From Laetiporus sulphureus 93-53 (Eukaryota; Basidiomycota; Agaricomycetes; Polyporales; Laetiporaceae), in NCBI RefSeq assembly GCF_001632365.1, contig NW_024468562.1:66426-130425 (forward strand): DNA of 64,000 nt, in the 5' to 3' direction. Each line of letters starts with the position of its first letter. The first letter of the stretch is position 1. The position numbers and the translations under genes are program-made. Of the stretch, positions 22,614 through 34,432 are shown in pieces. Below the pieces are notes generated by a model. It was not told the DNA's origin. It made no database searches and saw only the letters and a program-made list of their open reading frames with translations.

Positions 22614-24905
22614 ATGACGGACTCGATGAGCTCCAAGGATGCGCGGATTGCAGTGGGAACAGTCATGGAAACTGACAACGACGAGGCCGAGCTCGCGAGA
22701 ATGGGATACAAGCAGGAGCTTAAGTAGGTCGCGTGGCCTGAAACGTATTATACAGACCTAATGTTATCCAGACGAGAGTGGGGGCTATTGCAGGTAAGTA
22801 AATGTACACTATCGATGGATGGTCATGTAAAGTTGAAAATCATCGTGCAGAACTTTGGTGTCTCCTTCTCGATCATCAGTGTAATCACTGGTGTCAGCTC
22901 CCTTTTTGCATATGGCTTGGTGGGTGCCGGTCCTGTGAGTCGATGGACGTCCTGACTAATTAACTCCGTTAGAGCACTGGTGGCCCTGCGGTTATGGTTT
23001 GGGGATGGGTTGTCGTATGTACGTTAGATTGATGTCTTCAAGTTTTATTCGACACTGATTCTCTGTGATTGCAGCATGCTTTACAACACTTGTCGGGCTT
23101 GCCATGGGAGGTGCGTTATGGTACTGTCTTTTGACCCATCTCGCTCTAAGGCCTGCTTGCAGAGGTGTGCAGTGCACATCCGACAAGTGGCGGGCCATAT
23201 TTCTGGGCTGCTATGTTGACGAAACCCGAGCATGCAGCCTTTGCCTCATGGATCACCGGCTGGTTTAATTTGCTTGGTCAAGTGGCTGTCACCACCGGTA
23301 TCAGGTTTGTGACGCTCGCGCCCATGGAGCCACATGGTTGAGAACTCATCCTGCCTCAGTTTCGCGTGCGCAACCTTTATTTCGACGCTGGCAACGTTCG
23401 ACACGGATTTCGTTCCAGAGGCAAGGATAACTATTGGGATATATGCCGCAGTGCTCATCGCACAGGGTTTGATCAACACTTTTGGCGTGCATCTGCTGAA
23501 GTACCTGAACAATGTCGCCATATTCTGGAATGCACTCGGAACGACAGCACTCGTTATCGCGATTCTCGTTACCGCGCCCAAACACCAGACTGGCCATTTC
23601 GTGTTTCAGACTTTTATTGACAATACGGGTATTGACGGTATGGGATGGAGCCAGAGGGCCAGTCCTGCATATGTCGCCGTTATCGGAATTCTCATGGCGC
23701 AGTATTCGCTGACAGGTGGGTGTTCCAAGCCATTCAGTCAAACAGTTTGCTGACTATCGCAGGATTTGATGCCAGCGCTCATGTTAGTTTGGATCTCAAT
23801 CATACGACCTCGAGTAGCGGTCGCTTACGCGGATGAATCCCCAGATGACTGAGGAAACGCACAATGCCGCAGTGTCCGGTCCTGTCGGTATCGTCATGGC
23901 CATTACAACGTCTGCTGTCCTGGGATGGTTCCTTATCCTAGGCCTCCTTTTTTCCATCCAAGACTTAAACGCCACTGTCAGCACATCCACTGGAGAACCT
24001 GTGGCCCAGATATTCTTGGACACGGTAGGCGAAAAGGGTGCCATCGTACTCATGGTGCGTATCTAGCAGGCATTATCGCTAGCTCCTGTTGTCTTTGCTT
24101 ACTGGTACCTCAATTCGGGGTTAGGTGATCGTGATTGGCGCCATGTTTTGGTGCGGAGTGTTCTCTATCACATCAAATAGCAGGATGATGTATGCTTTCG
24201 CCCGGGATGGCGGCATTCCGGGCCATAAATTCTTCCAGAAGGTCGATGTGAAGCGCAGAACCCCTATTCGCACAGGTATGCAATTTGCAGGAATCTCATG
24301 TCCATGTTCCAATCAATCGACGATGTGCAGTATGGCTGGCATGTACCCTGAGCTTCTGCCTAGGCTTACCGAGTCTGGGTAGCTCGGTCGCCTTTTCAGC
24401 TGCAACAAGTATTGCCACGATTGGGCTGTACATATCCTATGGTTCGATTACTTTACTTTCTCTGCGGATGGCCCTTTCCTCAATCCGCTCTGTTTTCACT
24501 TACAGGCATTCCGATAGCATTGCGTGTGATCTACGCCTCCCGGTTTGTCCGCGGACCTTTCCATCTTGGCCGCTTCTCCTTCCCTGTTGCAATCGCATCA
24601 GTCCTTTGGATCTGCTTCATTACCATTGCATTCATCTTACCCGAAGAGAACCCAGTCAACTCTCAAACGCTGAACTACGCCATTGTAGCCGTCGGCATTG
24701 TCGTAACGTATAGCCTCGGATTTTGGATGTTGAGTGCACGGAAATGGTTCACTGGACCTGTGAAGCAAGTTGCTGGTGAGTCATTGCACCAGAACCACCG
24801 TAGAGGCACATAGTTGATGCGAAATCCTCTGCAGCTGAGGAAATGGGCATCGATGTAATGAATCCAGGCGAGCTGGAGAAGCACGTCGATGGCAAAATAT
24901 CATAG
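22614..24905 (+). CDS. APC-superfamily amino acid/GABA/choline permease
   Basis: Integral membrane transporter of the fungal UGA4/HNM1/BAT1-like group. Thirteen exons: 22614-22723, 22772-22793, 22851-22934, 22973-23018, 23075-23110, 23163-23304, 23360-23715, 23763-23782, 23845-24054, 24125-24275, 24331-24441, 24506-24775, 24814-24905; 549 aa. Family blocks: NFGVSFSIISVITGVSSLF, GPAVMVWGWVVV, EVCSAHPTSGGPYFWAA with the conserved GGPYYW-like stretch, GFDASAHMTEETHNAA, SNSRMMYAFARDGGIPGH and YGIPIALR. About twelve hydrophobic segments are visible. Two exons are only 22 and 20 nt and two introns only 38 nt. Substrate (GABA, choline or other amine) cannot be decided from the sequence. C-terminal tail ends in a short charged region. 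Confidence 0.9.
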
Positions 24906-25520
24906 AGGCTAACGTGGCATGCACCTTGCGCTTAATATTTCGTTTATAGCTTCACAGTTCTGGCTACTTCTGCATGAAGGGCTAGCTACGATTCCTTTCT
25001 TCACCTGTACGGTATGCATCGGCTCTGTCACAGATTAACTTCAGTAGGGCCTTCACTGTAGATGTTAGCGCCGGAGAATCGGAGCGTCTGCACTTAAAAT
25101 AAGAAAACAGCTAATCATTTGATACACATCTTGTTTTCCTTGAGCGCACCCGATGTGAAGAATCGAGCAAGCCTGGCCTTTCAAAATGAATGATTACAAC
25201 ATCAATATGATGAAGGGCAACAGTAACGCTGAGCGCTTACCGACGAACTGAAAGCGCCCACTTCTTGTACCTGAGCCATCACCTTTCTTTCCCGGTTTTG
25301 TCTCAAATACGCCTCTTAACTTCATTTTCTGCTTGTCTTCCTCGTTTGTTACCCGTGAGTACTCGTGTCTCCATGGTTCTGCTAATTTTGACCTGTATTG
25401 CAGCTCCTTCCACGGTACACGTGGCCACCACGGGCCACCCCATTGTCCCTCTACCTTTAGCCTTTTCAAGCTCGATTCAACTACATTTACCACTCGCAGA
25501 TAATAGTCACCTTCAAGGAG
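24906..25520. promoter_or_regulatory. 5' region of GPI13 copy 1, with a probable 5' UTR intron
   Basis: From about 25228 to the ATG the sequence is duplicated at 28789-29077. A GT-AG pair at 25355-25403 (gtgagtactcg to tattgcag) is conserved in the other copy (28912-28959), which supports a spliced 5' UTR. The upstream part holds nothing recognised. Confidence 0.55.
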
Positions 25521-28500
25521 ATGTCGTCGAAGGGGGTCGCATTGCTCGTATGGGTGTTCTTCGTCCACTTGGCTGGCATCTACCTCTACACACGTGGATT
25601 CCTTCTCACTCGCCTATCCTTGTCGGAACGCAGCGGATGTGAAGGTGGACCATGTACTCTGCAGCCTACACACAAGAGGGCAGTGGTGCTCATCATTGAC
25701 GCGTTGCGATTCGACTTTGTCAGCCCAGACCCTCCACAACCACCCTCACCGTATTACCACAACGTCGTGACTTTGCCTGGGCAGATGACCGCTGCCCAGC
25801 CTTCCCAGTCCTTCCTTTTCGACACGTATGCCGATCCGCCAACGACGACACTGCAGCGCATCAAGGGTATCACGACAGGTTCTCTTCCTACATTCGTCGA
25901 CATTGGGTTCAACTTCGGGGCAACGTCAACAGACGAGGATTCATGGGTCAGTCAGCTGAAAGATGCAGGCAAGAACGTGCGTATCACTCTGTATTGCTCA
26001 TCTCGCTCGGCTTACGACTGGCAGCGCTAGGTGGCCTTCATGGGCGACGACACATGGTCCGCTGTATTCTCAGACAAGTTAGCACCCGACATGACGTTTC
26101 CGTTCGACTCTTTCAACGTGGAAGATTTGCACACAGTGGACAACGGCGTCATCCGGCACCTCCTCCCGCTGATGAGCAATGCATCAGCACCGTGGGACGT
26201 GATTATCGGACACTTTCTCGGCGTGGACCATGTTGGACACCGTGTCGGCCCTGACCGACCCACGATGCACAGCAAGCTGAAGCAGATGGACGACGTGCTC
26301 CGACGCGTGGTCGCGCTTCTTGAGGATGACACATTACTTATCGTGCTCGGCGATCACGGAATGGATCGGCTGGGAGACCATGGAGGGGAGGGCGCACTTG
26401 AGACATCCGCGGCACTGTGGATTTACAGCAAGATTCCGCTGAGCGCGCACACGGATGCCATCCCGTCTGAACTGCTCACGACACGGATGTTTCCTGGAGC
26501 CTCCGTCGCTCATCGGTACGTGCAACAGATCGACCTTGTACCGTCGCTTTCGCTGCTCCTTGGACTCCCCATTCCATACAATAATCTCGGTATGGTCATT
26601 CCGGAGCTGTTCTGGCGCGACGCGCAAGGGACAGAGTTTGAAAATGCCCTCGAATTAAACGCACAGCAAGTGAAGAGGTATCTCGACACGTATCGCGCGA
26701 AGCCGGCGGGCGGAGAACTCGACAGCTCGTGGGCGGAGTTGCAGGAGCGTTGGGTAGCTGTGGATGCTGCAAGTGGAGAATCGGGTAAGACCAGGTCGTT
26801 CCTGACAGAGGAGTACGTGCGCGCGGCGTTGGAGGCATGCCGTCTGATATGGGCAAAGTTCAACGTGTCGCTGATCGGGTTGGGACTCATCTTGCTCGCT
26901 GCAGGTATAGCTTCTTCTTGGGTACTGTATGTGAAATTTGGGGAGATGCAGGAAGAGTGGGGTGATTGGGCGGGGAAGGTCCGGAGGACCTGCACGATCT
27001 GGACGGCGGTAGGTGCTGTGGTAGGATGCGGCTCCTACTTCCTGCTGCGCGCTGTGATCAAGGGCGTTGATGCCCTCCAGTGCGTCATTTTCTGCGCCCC
27101 GTTTGCGTCCTCGCTCGCCGTTATCTTCACCAACAAGCCGTCGAGGCTCAACTTCAGCATCTCGTCTCTTTCTCTTCCCCTCATTCTTCACGCGCTCTCC
27201 TTCGCCTCGAATTCGTTCATATTCTGGGAAGACCGCGTCGTCACATTCCTACTGCTGTCGTCCATCGTCCCATCTGTGCTTACCGGATTCATGGCACCCA
27301 CCGCACGCCTGCGCTACCGCATCCTTGGGTTCTCCGCGCTCTTCGCAGCGTGTGTCCGGCTGATGGCGATGAGCACCGTCTGCAGGGAGGAGCAGCAGCC
27401 GTATTGCCATGTCACGTTCTTCGCGTCATCCTCGCTCCCGGAGCCGCCATTGCTCATCCTCGTCTTCGCCCTCCCGGCCGCAATCGGGCTGCCGTTTGCG
27501 ATTCGCACGTTCCTCAAGATATCGAAGAGTGACAAAGGTGTTGCAATGATCATCCTGCCGTGGTTGATGCCCATTGCCCTGCTGCAGGGTGCAATGCATT
27601 GGATTGTGGAATGGTTGGATAGCGCGGAGGTGTTTGGTCCGGGATATGACTGGATTTTGCGCCCGGGGCGGACGTTCCTCGCTCAGTGCGCGATGGGCAG
27701 CATCGTGCTGTTCGGCATAGTGATATGGTGGATGGTCCCACTCTGTCTCGAGATTAGCACAACGGAGAAGCAGACGACAGCGGCGAAGAGTGCTATCACG
27801 AGTGACGAGGCATCCAAAGAACCGAAGACGCAGGTCACCATTCTCGGGTTCGCCAATTCCTTCGGAGCGTCGTATCTCATCCTCTGGTGCACGATGCTGG
27901 GCCTGCTCTACGTCGCAACGCAGCTGACTGGACAGCTCATTCTTGGCTTGGCGACACTCGCCGTTCTCGCACATATTGAAGTGGTGGACAGCGTGCGCGA
28001 CGTCCATGCACTCGAAGCGGCGTTCGCATCCGCGACGCCATCGCTCGCACTTGATGCTGACAATCGGCACAGCGAGCCAGTGTGCTTCTCTGAGATCGTG
28101 CCGTTAGCGCTGCTGGTAGTACATACGTTCTATGCAACGGGCCATCAATCGACGATCCCATCCATACAGTGGAAAGCTGCGTTTGTGTTGACGCCTACCG
28201 TCAGCTATCCATTCTCCCCATTCGTCCTTATTCTCAACACATTCGGACCCCAGTTCCTGATTGCGTTCGCTACGCCGCTACTCGCATTGTGGAACATTGC
28301 GCCGCTACCACAGCCGAAGGCGAGCGTGCGGGTGCGCGGGGATGCCGTGCGCGCGGGGCTGGGCATGATGCTCTATCACTCTGTGCTGCTGCTCGCAAGC
28401 GCGGTATGCGCAGCGTGGCTTAGGAGGCATCTCATGGTGTGGAAGGTGTTTGCGCCGAGATTAATGAGCGCGGCGGCTTCGCTTGTGGCAGTCGATCTAG

Positions 28501-28622
28501 CAATTCTGCTCGGAGTTGGGCTGGGCGTTAGCAGGGTTGCTGGACAGGTCTCGAAAATGTTTGGTGGAATGGGCTCAGCCCAAGGATCTGCCTCGGCTGA
28601 GCAAAAAACGAAGTCTTCGTAG
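25228..28622 (+). repeat. tandem duplication unit 1 (GPI13 with its 5' region)
   Basis: Direct tandem duplicate of 28789-32351, offset about 3.56 kb. Similarity begins at the ctgagcgctta block upstream of the gene and ends near the stop codons, where the last 25-30 codons differ. Confidence 0.9.
25521..28622 (+). CDS. GPI13: GPI ethanolamine phosphate transferase 3 (PIG-O/Gpi13), copy 1
   Basis: ER membrane enzyme that adds ethanolamine phosphate to the third mannose of the GPI anchor, the link later joined to protein. Exons 25521-25976 and 26031-28622, intron 54 nt; 1015 aa, usual size. An N-terminal membrane anchor (about 5-30) is followed by the alkaline-phosphatase-like luminal domain: VVLIIDALRFDF with the metal Asp, DPPTTTLQRIKGITTGSLPTF with the nucleophile Thr, VAFMGDDTW, FLGVDHVGHRVGP and VLGDHGM. 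The C-terminal half is a chain of hydrophobic helices. Motifs match PIG-O rather than PIG-N or PIG-G. All key metal ligands are present. A second copy follows head-to-tail at 29078. Confidence 0.95.
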
Positions 28623-29077
28623 CATAGAACATTACGTTAGTTCATATACCGCAAACATGAAAGGTGACAAATGGTGAGGAATCGTTTATTTTAAACAGCG
28701 CAGACCTGTTGTTCAAAGTCACCATTTAGGATCGGGTTTGAATTGCATAATTCAGGCCTCTTAATTAAGTACAAGGGTTTTGGATTGAACTGAGCGCTTA
28801 TCGATGAATTGAAGGCGCGTACTCCTTGTTTCTGAGCCGTCACCTTTCTTTCCGTGCCTTGTCTCAAGTACGCCTTTAACTCCATCTTTGCCTCTATTCC
28901 GTTTGATATCTGTGAGTACTCGTATTTCCGTGGTTCGCGACTTCTGATCTCTGTCGCAGCTCCTTCGACAGTATACGTGGCCATCACGGGCCAACCCGTT
29001 GTCTCTCTATCTTTAGCCTCTTCAAGTTGCCTTCAAATATATATTTCACTCGTAGAGAATAGTCGCCATACAAGAAA
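28623..29077. promoter_or_regulatory. short intergenic region and duplicated 5' region of GPI13 copy 2
   Basis: 455 bases between the copies. The first about 165 bases are unique; from about 28789 they match the region before copy 1, including the predicted 5' UTR intron 28912-28959. Confidence 0.6.
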
Positions 29078-32000
29078 ATGTCTTCGAAGGGGCTCGTATT
29101 GCTCGTATGGGTGTTCTTCGTCCATTTGGCTGGCATCTACCTCTACACACGTGGGTTTCTTCTCACTCGCCTATCCTTGTCGGAACGCAGCGGATGTGAA
29201 GACGGATCATGTACTCTGCAGCCTACACACAAGAGGGCAGTGGTGCTCATCATTGATGCGTTGCGATTCGACTTTGTCAGCCCAGACCCTCCACAACCAC
29301 CCTCACCGTATTACCACAACGTCGTGACTTTGCCTGGGCAGATGACCGCTGCCCAGCCTTCCCAGTCCTTCCTTTTCGACACGTATGCCGATCCGCCAAC
29401 GACGACACTGCAGCGCATCAAGGGTATCACTACAGGTTCTCTTCCTACATTCGTCGACGTTGGGTTCAACTTCGGGGCAATGTCAACGGACGAGGATTCA
29501 TGGGTCAGTCAGGTGAAAGATGCAGGCAAGAACGTGCGTATCACTCTGTGTTGCTCATCTCGCTTGGTTTCCGACTGGCAGCGCTAGGTGGCCTTCATGG
29601 GCGACGCCACATGGTCCGCTGTATTCTCAGACAAGTTAGCACCCGACATGACGTTTCCGTTCGACTCTTTCAACGCGGAAGATTTGCACACAGTGGACAA
29701 CGGCGTCATCCGGCACCTCCTTCCGCTGATGAGCAATGCATCAGCACCGTGGGACGTGATTATCGGACACTTTCTCGGCGTGGACCATGTTGGACACCGT
29801 GTCGGCCCTGACCGACCNNNNNNNNNNNNNNNNNNNNNNNNNNNNNNNNNNNNNNNNNNNNNNNNNNNNNNNNNNNNNNNNNNNNNNNNNNNNNNNNNNN
29901 NNNNNNNNNNNNNNNNNNNNNNNNNNNNNNNNNNNNNNNNNNNNNNNNNNNNNNNNNNNNNNNNNNNNNNNNNNNNNNNNNNNNNNNNNNNNNNNNNNNN
30001 NNNNNNNNNNNNNNNNNNNNNNNNNNNNNNNNNNNNNNNNNNNNNNNNNNNNNNNNNNNNNNNNNNNNNNNNNNNNNNNNNNNNNNNNNNNNNNNNNNNN
30101 NNNNNNNNNNNNNNNNNNNNNNNNNNNNNNNNNNNNNNNNNNNNNNNNNNNNNNNNNNNNNNNNNNNNNNNNNNNNNNNNNNNNNNNNNNNNNNNNNNNN
30201 NNNNNNNNNNNNNNNNNAGCCTCCGTCGCTCATCGGTACGTGCAACAGATCGACCTTGTACCGTCGCTTTCGCTGCTCCTTGGACTCCCCATTCCATACA
30301 ATAATCTCGGTATGGTCATTCCCGAGCTGTTCTGGCGCGACGCGCGAGGGATGGAATTTGAGAATGCCCTCGATTTGAATGCACAGCAGGTGAAGAGGTA
30401 TCTCAACACGTATCGCGCGAAGCCGGCGGGCGGAGAACTTGACAGCTCGTGGGCGGAGTTGCAGGAGCGCTGGGTAGCTGTGGAGGCTGTAAAGGGAGAA
30501 GCGCGTAAGGCCAGGTTGTTCTTGACAGAGGAGTACGTGCGCGCGGCGTTGGAGGCATGCCGTTTGATATGGGCAAGGTTCAACGTGTCGCTGATCGTGC
30601 TGGGACTTGTCCTGCTGGCTGCAAGTATAGCTTCGTCTTGGGTACTGTATGTGAAATTTGGGGAGATGCAGGAAGAGTGGGGTGATTGGGCGGGGAAGGT
30701 TCGGAGGACCTGCGTAATCTGGACGGCGGTAGGTGCTGTGGTAGGATGCGGCTCCTACTTCCCGCTGCGCGCTGTGATCAAGGGCGTTGATGCCCTCCAG
30801 TGCGTCATTTTCTGCGCCCCGTTTGCATCTTCGCTCGCCGTTGTCTTCACCAACAAGCCGTCGAGGCTCAACTTCAGCATCTCGTCTCTTTCTCTTCCCC
30901 TCATTCTACACGCGCTCTCTTTCGCCTGGAATTCGCTCACATTCTGGGAAGACCGCGTCGTCACATTCCTGGTGCTGTCGTCCATCGTCCCATCTGTGTT
31001 TACCGGATTCACAGCACCCACCGCGCGCCTGCGCTACCGCATTCTCGGGTTCTCCGCGCTCTTTGCAGCGTGTGTCTGGCTGATGGCGATGAGCACTGTC
31101 TGCAAGGAGGAACATCAGCCGTACTGCTATGTCACGTTCTTCGCTTCGTCCTCCTTCCCGGAGCCGCCGTTACCCGTCCTCAAACTCTCCCTCGCAGCCT
31201 CGATCGGTCTGTCATTTGCCATTCGCGCGTTCCTCATGATATCCAAGAGCGACAAAGGCATTGCACCGATCTTCCTGTCGTTGTTCATGCCCGGAATCCT
31301 GCATCTGGGTGCGATGCATTGGATTATGGAGTGGTTGGACAGTGCAGAGGTTCTTGGGCCGGGACATGGTGGGATTTTGCGCGCGGATCGCACGTCACTC
31401 GCTCGGAACTTGATGGGCATCATCGTTTCTTTTGTCACAATAACCTGGCGGACCTGGTCACTATGTCTCGGGGTCAGTATAACGGAGACGCCGACGACAG
31501 CGGCGAAGAGTGCTATCACGAATGATGAGGCTTCCCAAGAACCGAAGAAGCTGGTCACTATTCTCGGATCTGCCAACACTTTCGGAGCGTCGTATCTCCT
31601 CCTCTGGTGCATGATGCTGTGCTTGCTTTCCGTCGCGACGCAGCTGACTGGACAGCTCGTTCTCGGCTTGGCGACGCTCGCCGTTCTCGCGCATGTCGAA
31701 GTGGTGGACAGCGTGCGCGACGTCCATGCACTCGAAGCGGCGTTCCCGTCCGAGACGCCATCGCTCGCGCCTGGTACGGCCAGTCGATCCAGCGAACTGT
31801 TGCGCTTCTCGCATATCGTGCCGTTAGCGCTGCTGGCACTACATACGTTCTATGCAACGGGTCATCAATCGACGATCTCGTCCATACAGTGGAAAAGCGC
31901 GTTTGTGCTGACGTCCACCTTCAGCTATCCATTCTCCCCATTCGTCCTTATTCTGAACACATTCGGGCCCCAGTTCCTGATTGCGTTCGCGACGCCGCTA

Positions 32001-32351
32001 CTCGCGTTATGGAACGTTCTGCCGCTACCGCAGCCGAAAGTAAGCGTGCGGGTGCGCGGGGATGCCATGCGTGCCGGGCTGGGTATGATGCTCTATCACT
32101 CTGTGCTGCTGCTCGCGAGCGCGGTGTGCGCAGCGTGGCTTAGGGGGAGTCTCACGGTGTGGAAGGTGTTTGCGCCGAGACTGATGAGCGCGGCGGCTTC
32201 GCTGGTGGCAATTGATCTAGCAATTCTACTAGGAGTTGGGCTGGGCGTCAGCAAGGTTGCTGGACGGGTCTCGACAATATTTGGCCCACTAGGCTCAGGC
32301 CGAGGATTGGTCTCATATGACCCAAAAACGAATTGGAAAATTCAGCAGTGA
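29078..32351 (+). CDS. GPI13: GPI ethanolamine phosphate transferase 3 (PIG-O/Gpi13), copy 2, interrupted by an assembly gap
   Basis: Exons 29078-29533 and 29588-32351, with the same 54-nt intron. The first exon is nearly identical to copy 1, differing at a handful of residues. A run of N (29818-30217) covers the phosphatase region with the GDHGM motif. Copy 1 has 237 bases there, whereas the gap is written as 400; the difference is not a multiple of three, so the apparent frame change across the gap is a gap-size artefact, not a mutation. After the gap the frame is open to 32351. Divergence rises in the middle membrane region (about 31150-31480) and in the C-terminal tail. Whether the copy is functional depends on the missing bases; nothing seen argues against it. 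Confidence 0.85.
29818..30217. other. assembly gap (400 N) inside GPI13 copy 2
   Basis: By comparison with copy 1 the missing stretch should be about 237 bases (equivalent to 26261-26497). Confidence 1.
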
Positions 32352-32909
32352 AAGCATTTTGGAGAAAAGGCCTACTCCGCATTTTCCTGGCGTCAATTTA
32401 CTTCAAACTGCCTCTATCGGCTCAAAAGTGATGGCTATTGCAGCCTGGGAAATTCAGGAAAAGTTCTCACGATTCTCATGATAGCACTCGATACTGAATG
32501 TGCAGTGAACGGATTCATGTCTGTAGTGATAGTGCTGTTATTTGCTTTGATAATAAAAATGCATCCGGGCTGGGTTTAAATTCCGCGGCGGTTGAGTGAG
32601 ATCCCATCAGCGGAAGTATCGCACATGATCTATACAAGGAAGTCCGAGTGGCGACTTCCGTTCACGTTGCCATCTGCCATCGCTCCGGAATGTGGCATGA
32701 TGCGTCCATGCATGGATCAATGTTCTGAGCAGCAGGCTGTCGCGCGCCGACCACGTCCTCCATCCTATTTGTGACGCTCAGATCAGGTATGCCAGCACTC
32801 TTGATTACATCTGTCATCACTGTCATCGCACGGCACATCCCTGAAACACTATTACCCTCCGGACTTGAACCGTTTCTCCATCTTTCTCCCAACTACCGTC
32901 TCTCATTCA
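32352..32909. other. intergenic region, 558 bases
   Basis: 3' region of GPI13 copy 2 and 5' region of the terpene-synthase-like gene. No gene or clear promoter element recognised. Confidence 0.5.
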
Positions 32910-33996
32910 ATGCCCACAGCTACAGCTAACACTCAGCTCCAGCTCCCGCATCTCATCTCATATTGTGATGCGTTCGAACTGCGGACGAACCCGCATTGCC
33001 GTACTGTTGCAGACAAGGCGAAGAAATGGGTCGTAGATAGCAACACAGGCGGCTTCCTAAGCGAACAGGAGCGGCGGGCATTCTGCGGACTTCAAGCTAC
33101 GCTCCTGATCTCCCTGTGCTATCCTACCTGCGATGCAGCGCAACTGCTTGCCATCACGCAAATGTTCACGTTGATGATCCATTGTATGGACAGCTCCCAG
33201 ATCACGGCTCAGAGCGCCGCCACGCAGCGAGCATTCGATGGGTATGTGTGCTCAGTGTTCTCGTAACAATTCATGCTGATCGAAGTTCTTTTTTGCTGCT
33301 ATAGAATATGGACCTGCCTCCGACGAACAACAAATGCGGACTGGCAAACCCGCTTCCGGCGGCACCTACGCGCATTCCGTACCGCCCTCATGCGCACTGA
33401 AGCCGACTCCGACCGGGGCATCATGCCAGACATCGAGTCGTACATCGCACTCCGACAGGACTCCTCCGGCACGAAACTGCTCTTCGATCTGATCGAGTAT
33501 GCAGAAGGACTGCGGATACCGCCTTCGCAACATGCATCGCCGCTCCTCCAACGTCTGAAAAGTGACGCCTGCAACATCATCTCATGGTCCACGGTGAGCG
33601 CATCACCCGTTTGTGTGTCTCGTTGCTGTAGCCTGCTAATTCGTTCGCTCCTGCTGCTTACCACGACAGGACATCGCCGCGTACGCGCGAATACACGTGG
33701 CGCGCGACAGGCACAACCTCGTTACCGTCCTCATGGCCGAGCGCCGCCTGCCCGTGCAGACCGCCATGCACGCGGCAGGGGCGCTAGTGAAGGAGACCGT
33801 ACAGACGTTCCTTGCGAACGAGCACATGTTTCTCAGCCAAGGCCAGCCGGTGGACAAGGACGTGCGGCGGTATATCCAGGGCTTGCGGGATTGCATTGTC
33901 GGCGCGGTGCATTGGTTGTATGAGACGGACAGGTTCTTTGGCGATAACGGGGACGAGGTGAGGGACCTGGGGTGGGTGTTCGTGGCGGCGAGCTAG
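32910..33996 (+). CDS. terpene-synthase-fold protein lacking the metal-binding motifs
   Basis: Exons 32910-33241, 33305-33593, 33670-33996 give 315 aa, a normal size for basidiomycete sesquiterpene synthases (class I). Family pattern in the C-terminal half is clear: ESYIALRQDSSGTKLLFDLIEYA, ISWSTDIAAY, DRHNLVTVLMAERRLPVQTAM and WLYETDRF. However the Asp-rich motif, expected near residues 91-96 in a DDxxD form, reads HCMDSS, and the NSE triad (Asn, Ser, Glu at about 207, 211, 215) reads Thr, Ala, Ile. Class I enzymes bind the diphosphate through three magnesium ions held by these residues, so classical cyclase activity is unlikely. The frame is otherwise intact with good splice sites. It lies tail-to-tail with a Zn2Cys6 regulator. 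Family confidence is good; lack of activity is inference. Confidence 0.78.
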
Positions 33997-34432
33997 TAAG
34001 GAGCCAGTGAGCGGTAACGATGGCGGTCTCGGACTCACATATTTATAGACACTGATATAGCTCAGGTTGGAATTTCTAGCGAGCGGACAATCGTTTGGCC
34101 TTCAGACAGATATAATTTCAGAAATGGACTGTTCACGATGTCAGTACGAGTCTCCGTTTTCTGGTCTATCAGCTCATATTTCGCCGAAATGTACCCACAC
34201 TCTCAGAGTCAATTCAGATGGAGAAAATCGTGTTTTTTTTCCAGCTGATGATTCCAATGAAGTAGTGTTCCGTCCACAGCGTTATAATGGTATATATAAT
34301 ACGAAGATGTTATCGATTACAAAGTGGTGTTACATCCAGAGTGAGTGAGTATGAACGATATAAATATTTCTTGCTCAGATGGAGGCAAAAAAGTAGCATA
34401 TATCCCAAAGTAACGAATCATCTGCACGAAAC
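33997..34432. other. region between convergent genes, 436 bases
   Basis: AT-rich 3' flank of the terpene-synthase-like gene and of the minus-strand regulator. No gene seen. Confidence 0.5.

Larger units (their letters stand above)
28789..32351 (+). repeat. tandem duplication unit 2 (GPI13 with its 5' region)
   Basis: Second unit of the direct duplication described at 25228-28622. Confidence 0.9.

Noticed and set aside
29588..32351. GPI13 copy 2 as a frameshifted pseudogene
   Set aside because: The only frame change coincides with the N run, whose written length differs from copy 1 by a non-multiple of three; no shift is seen in real bases.
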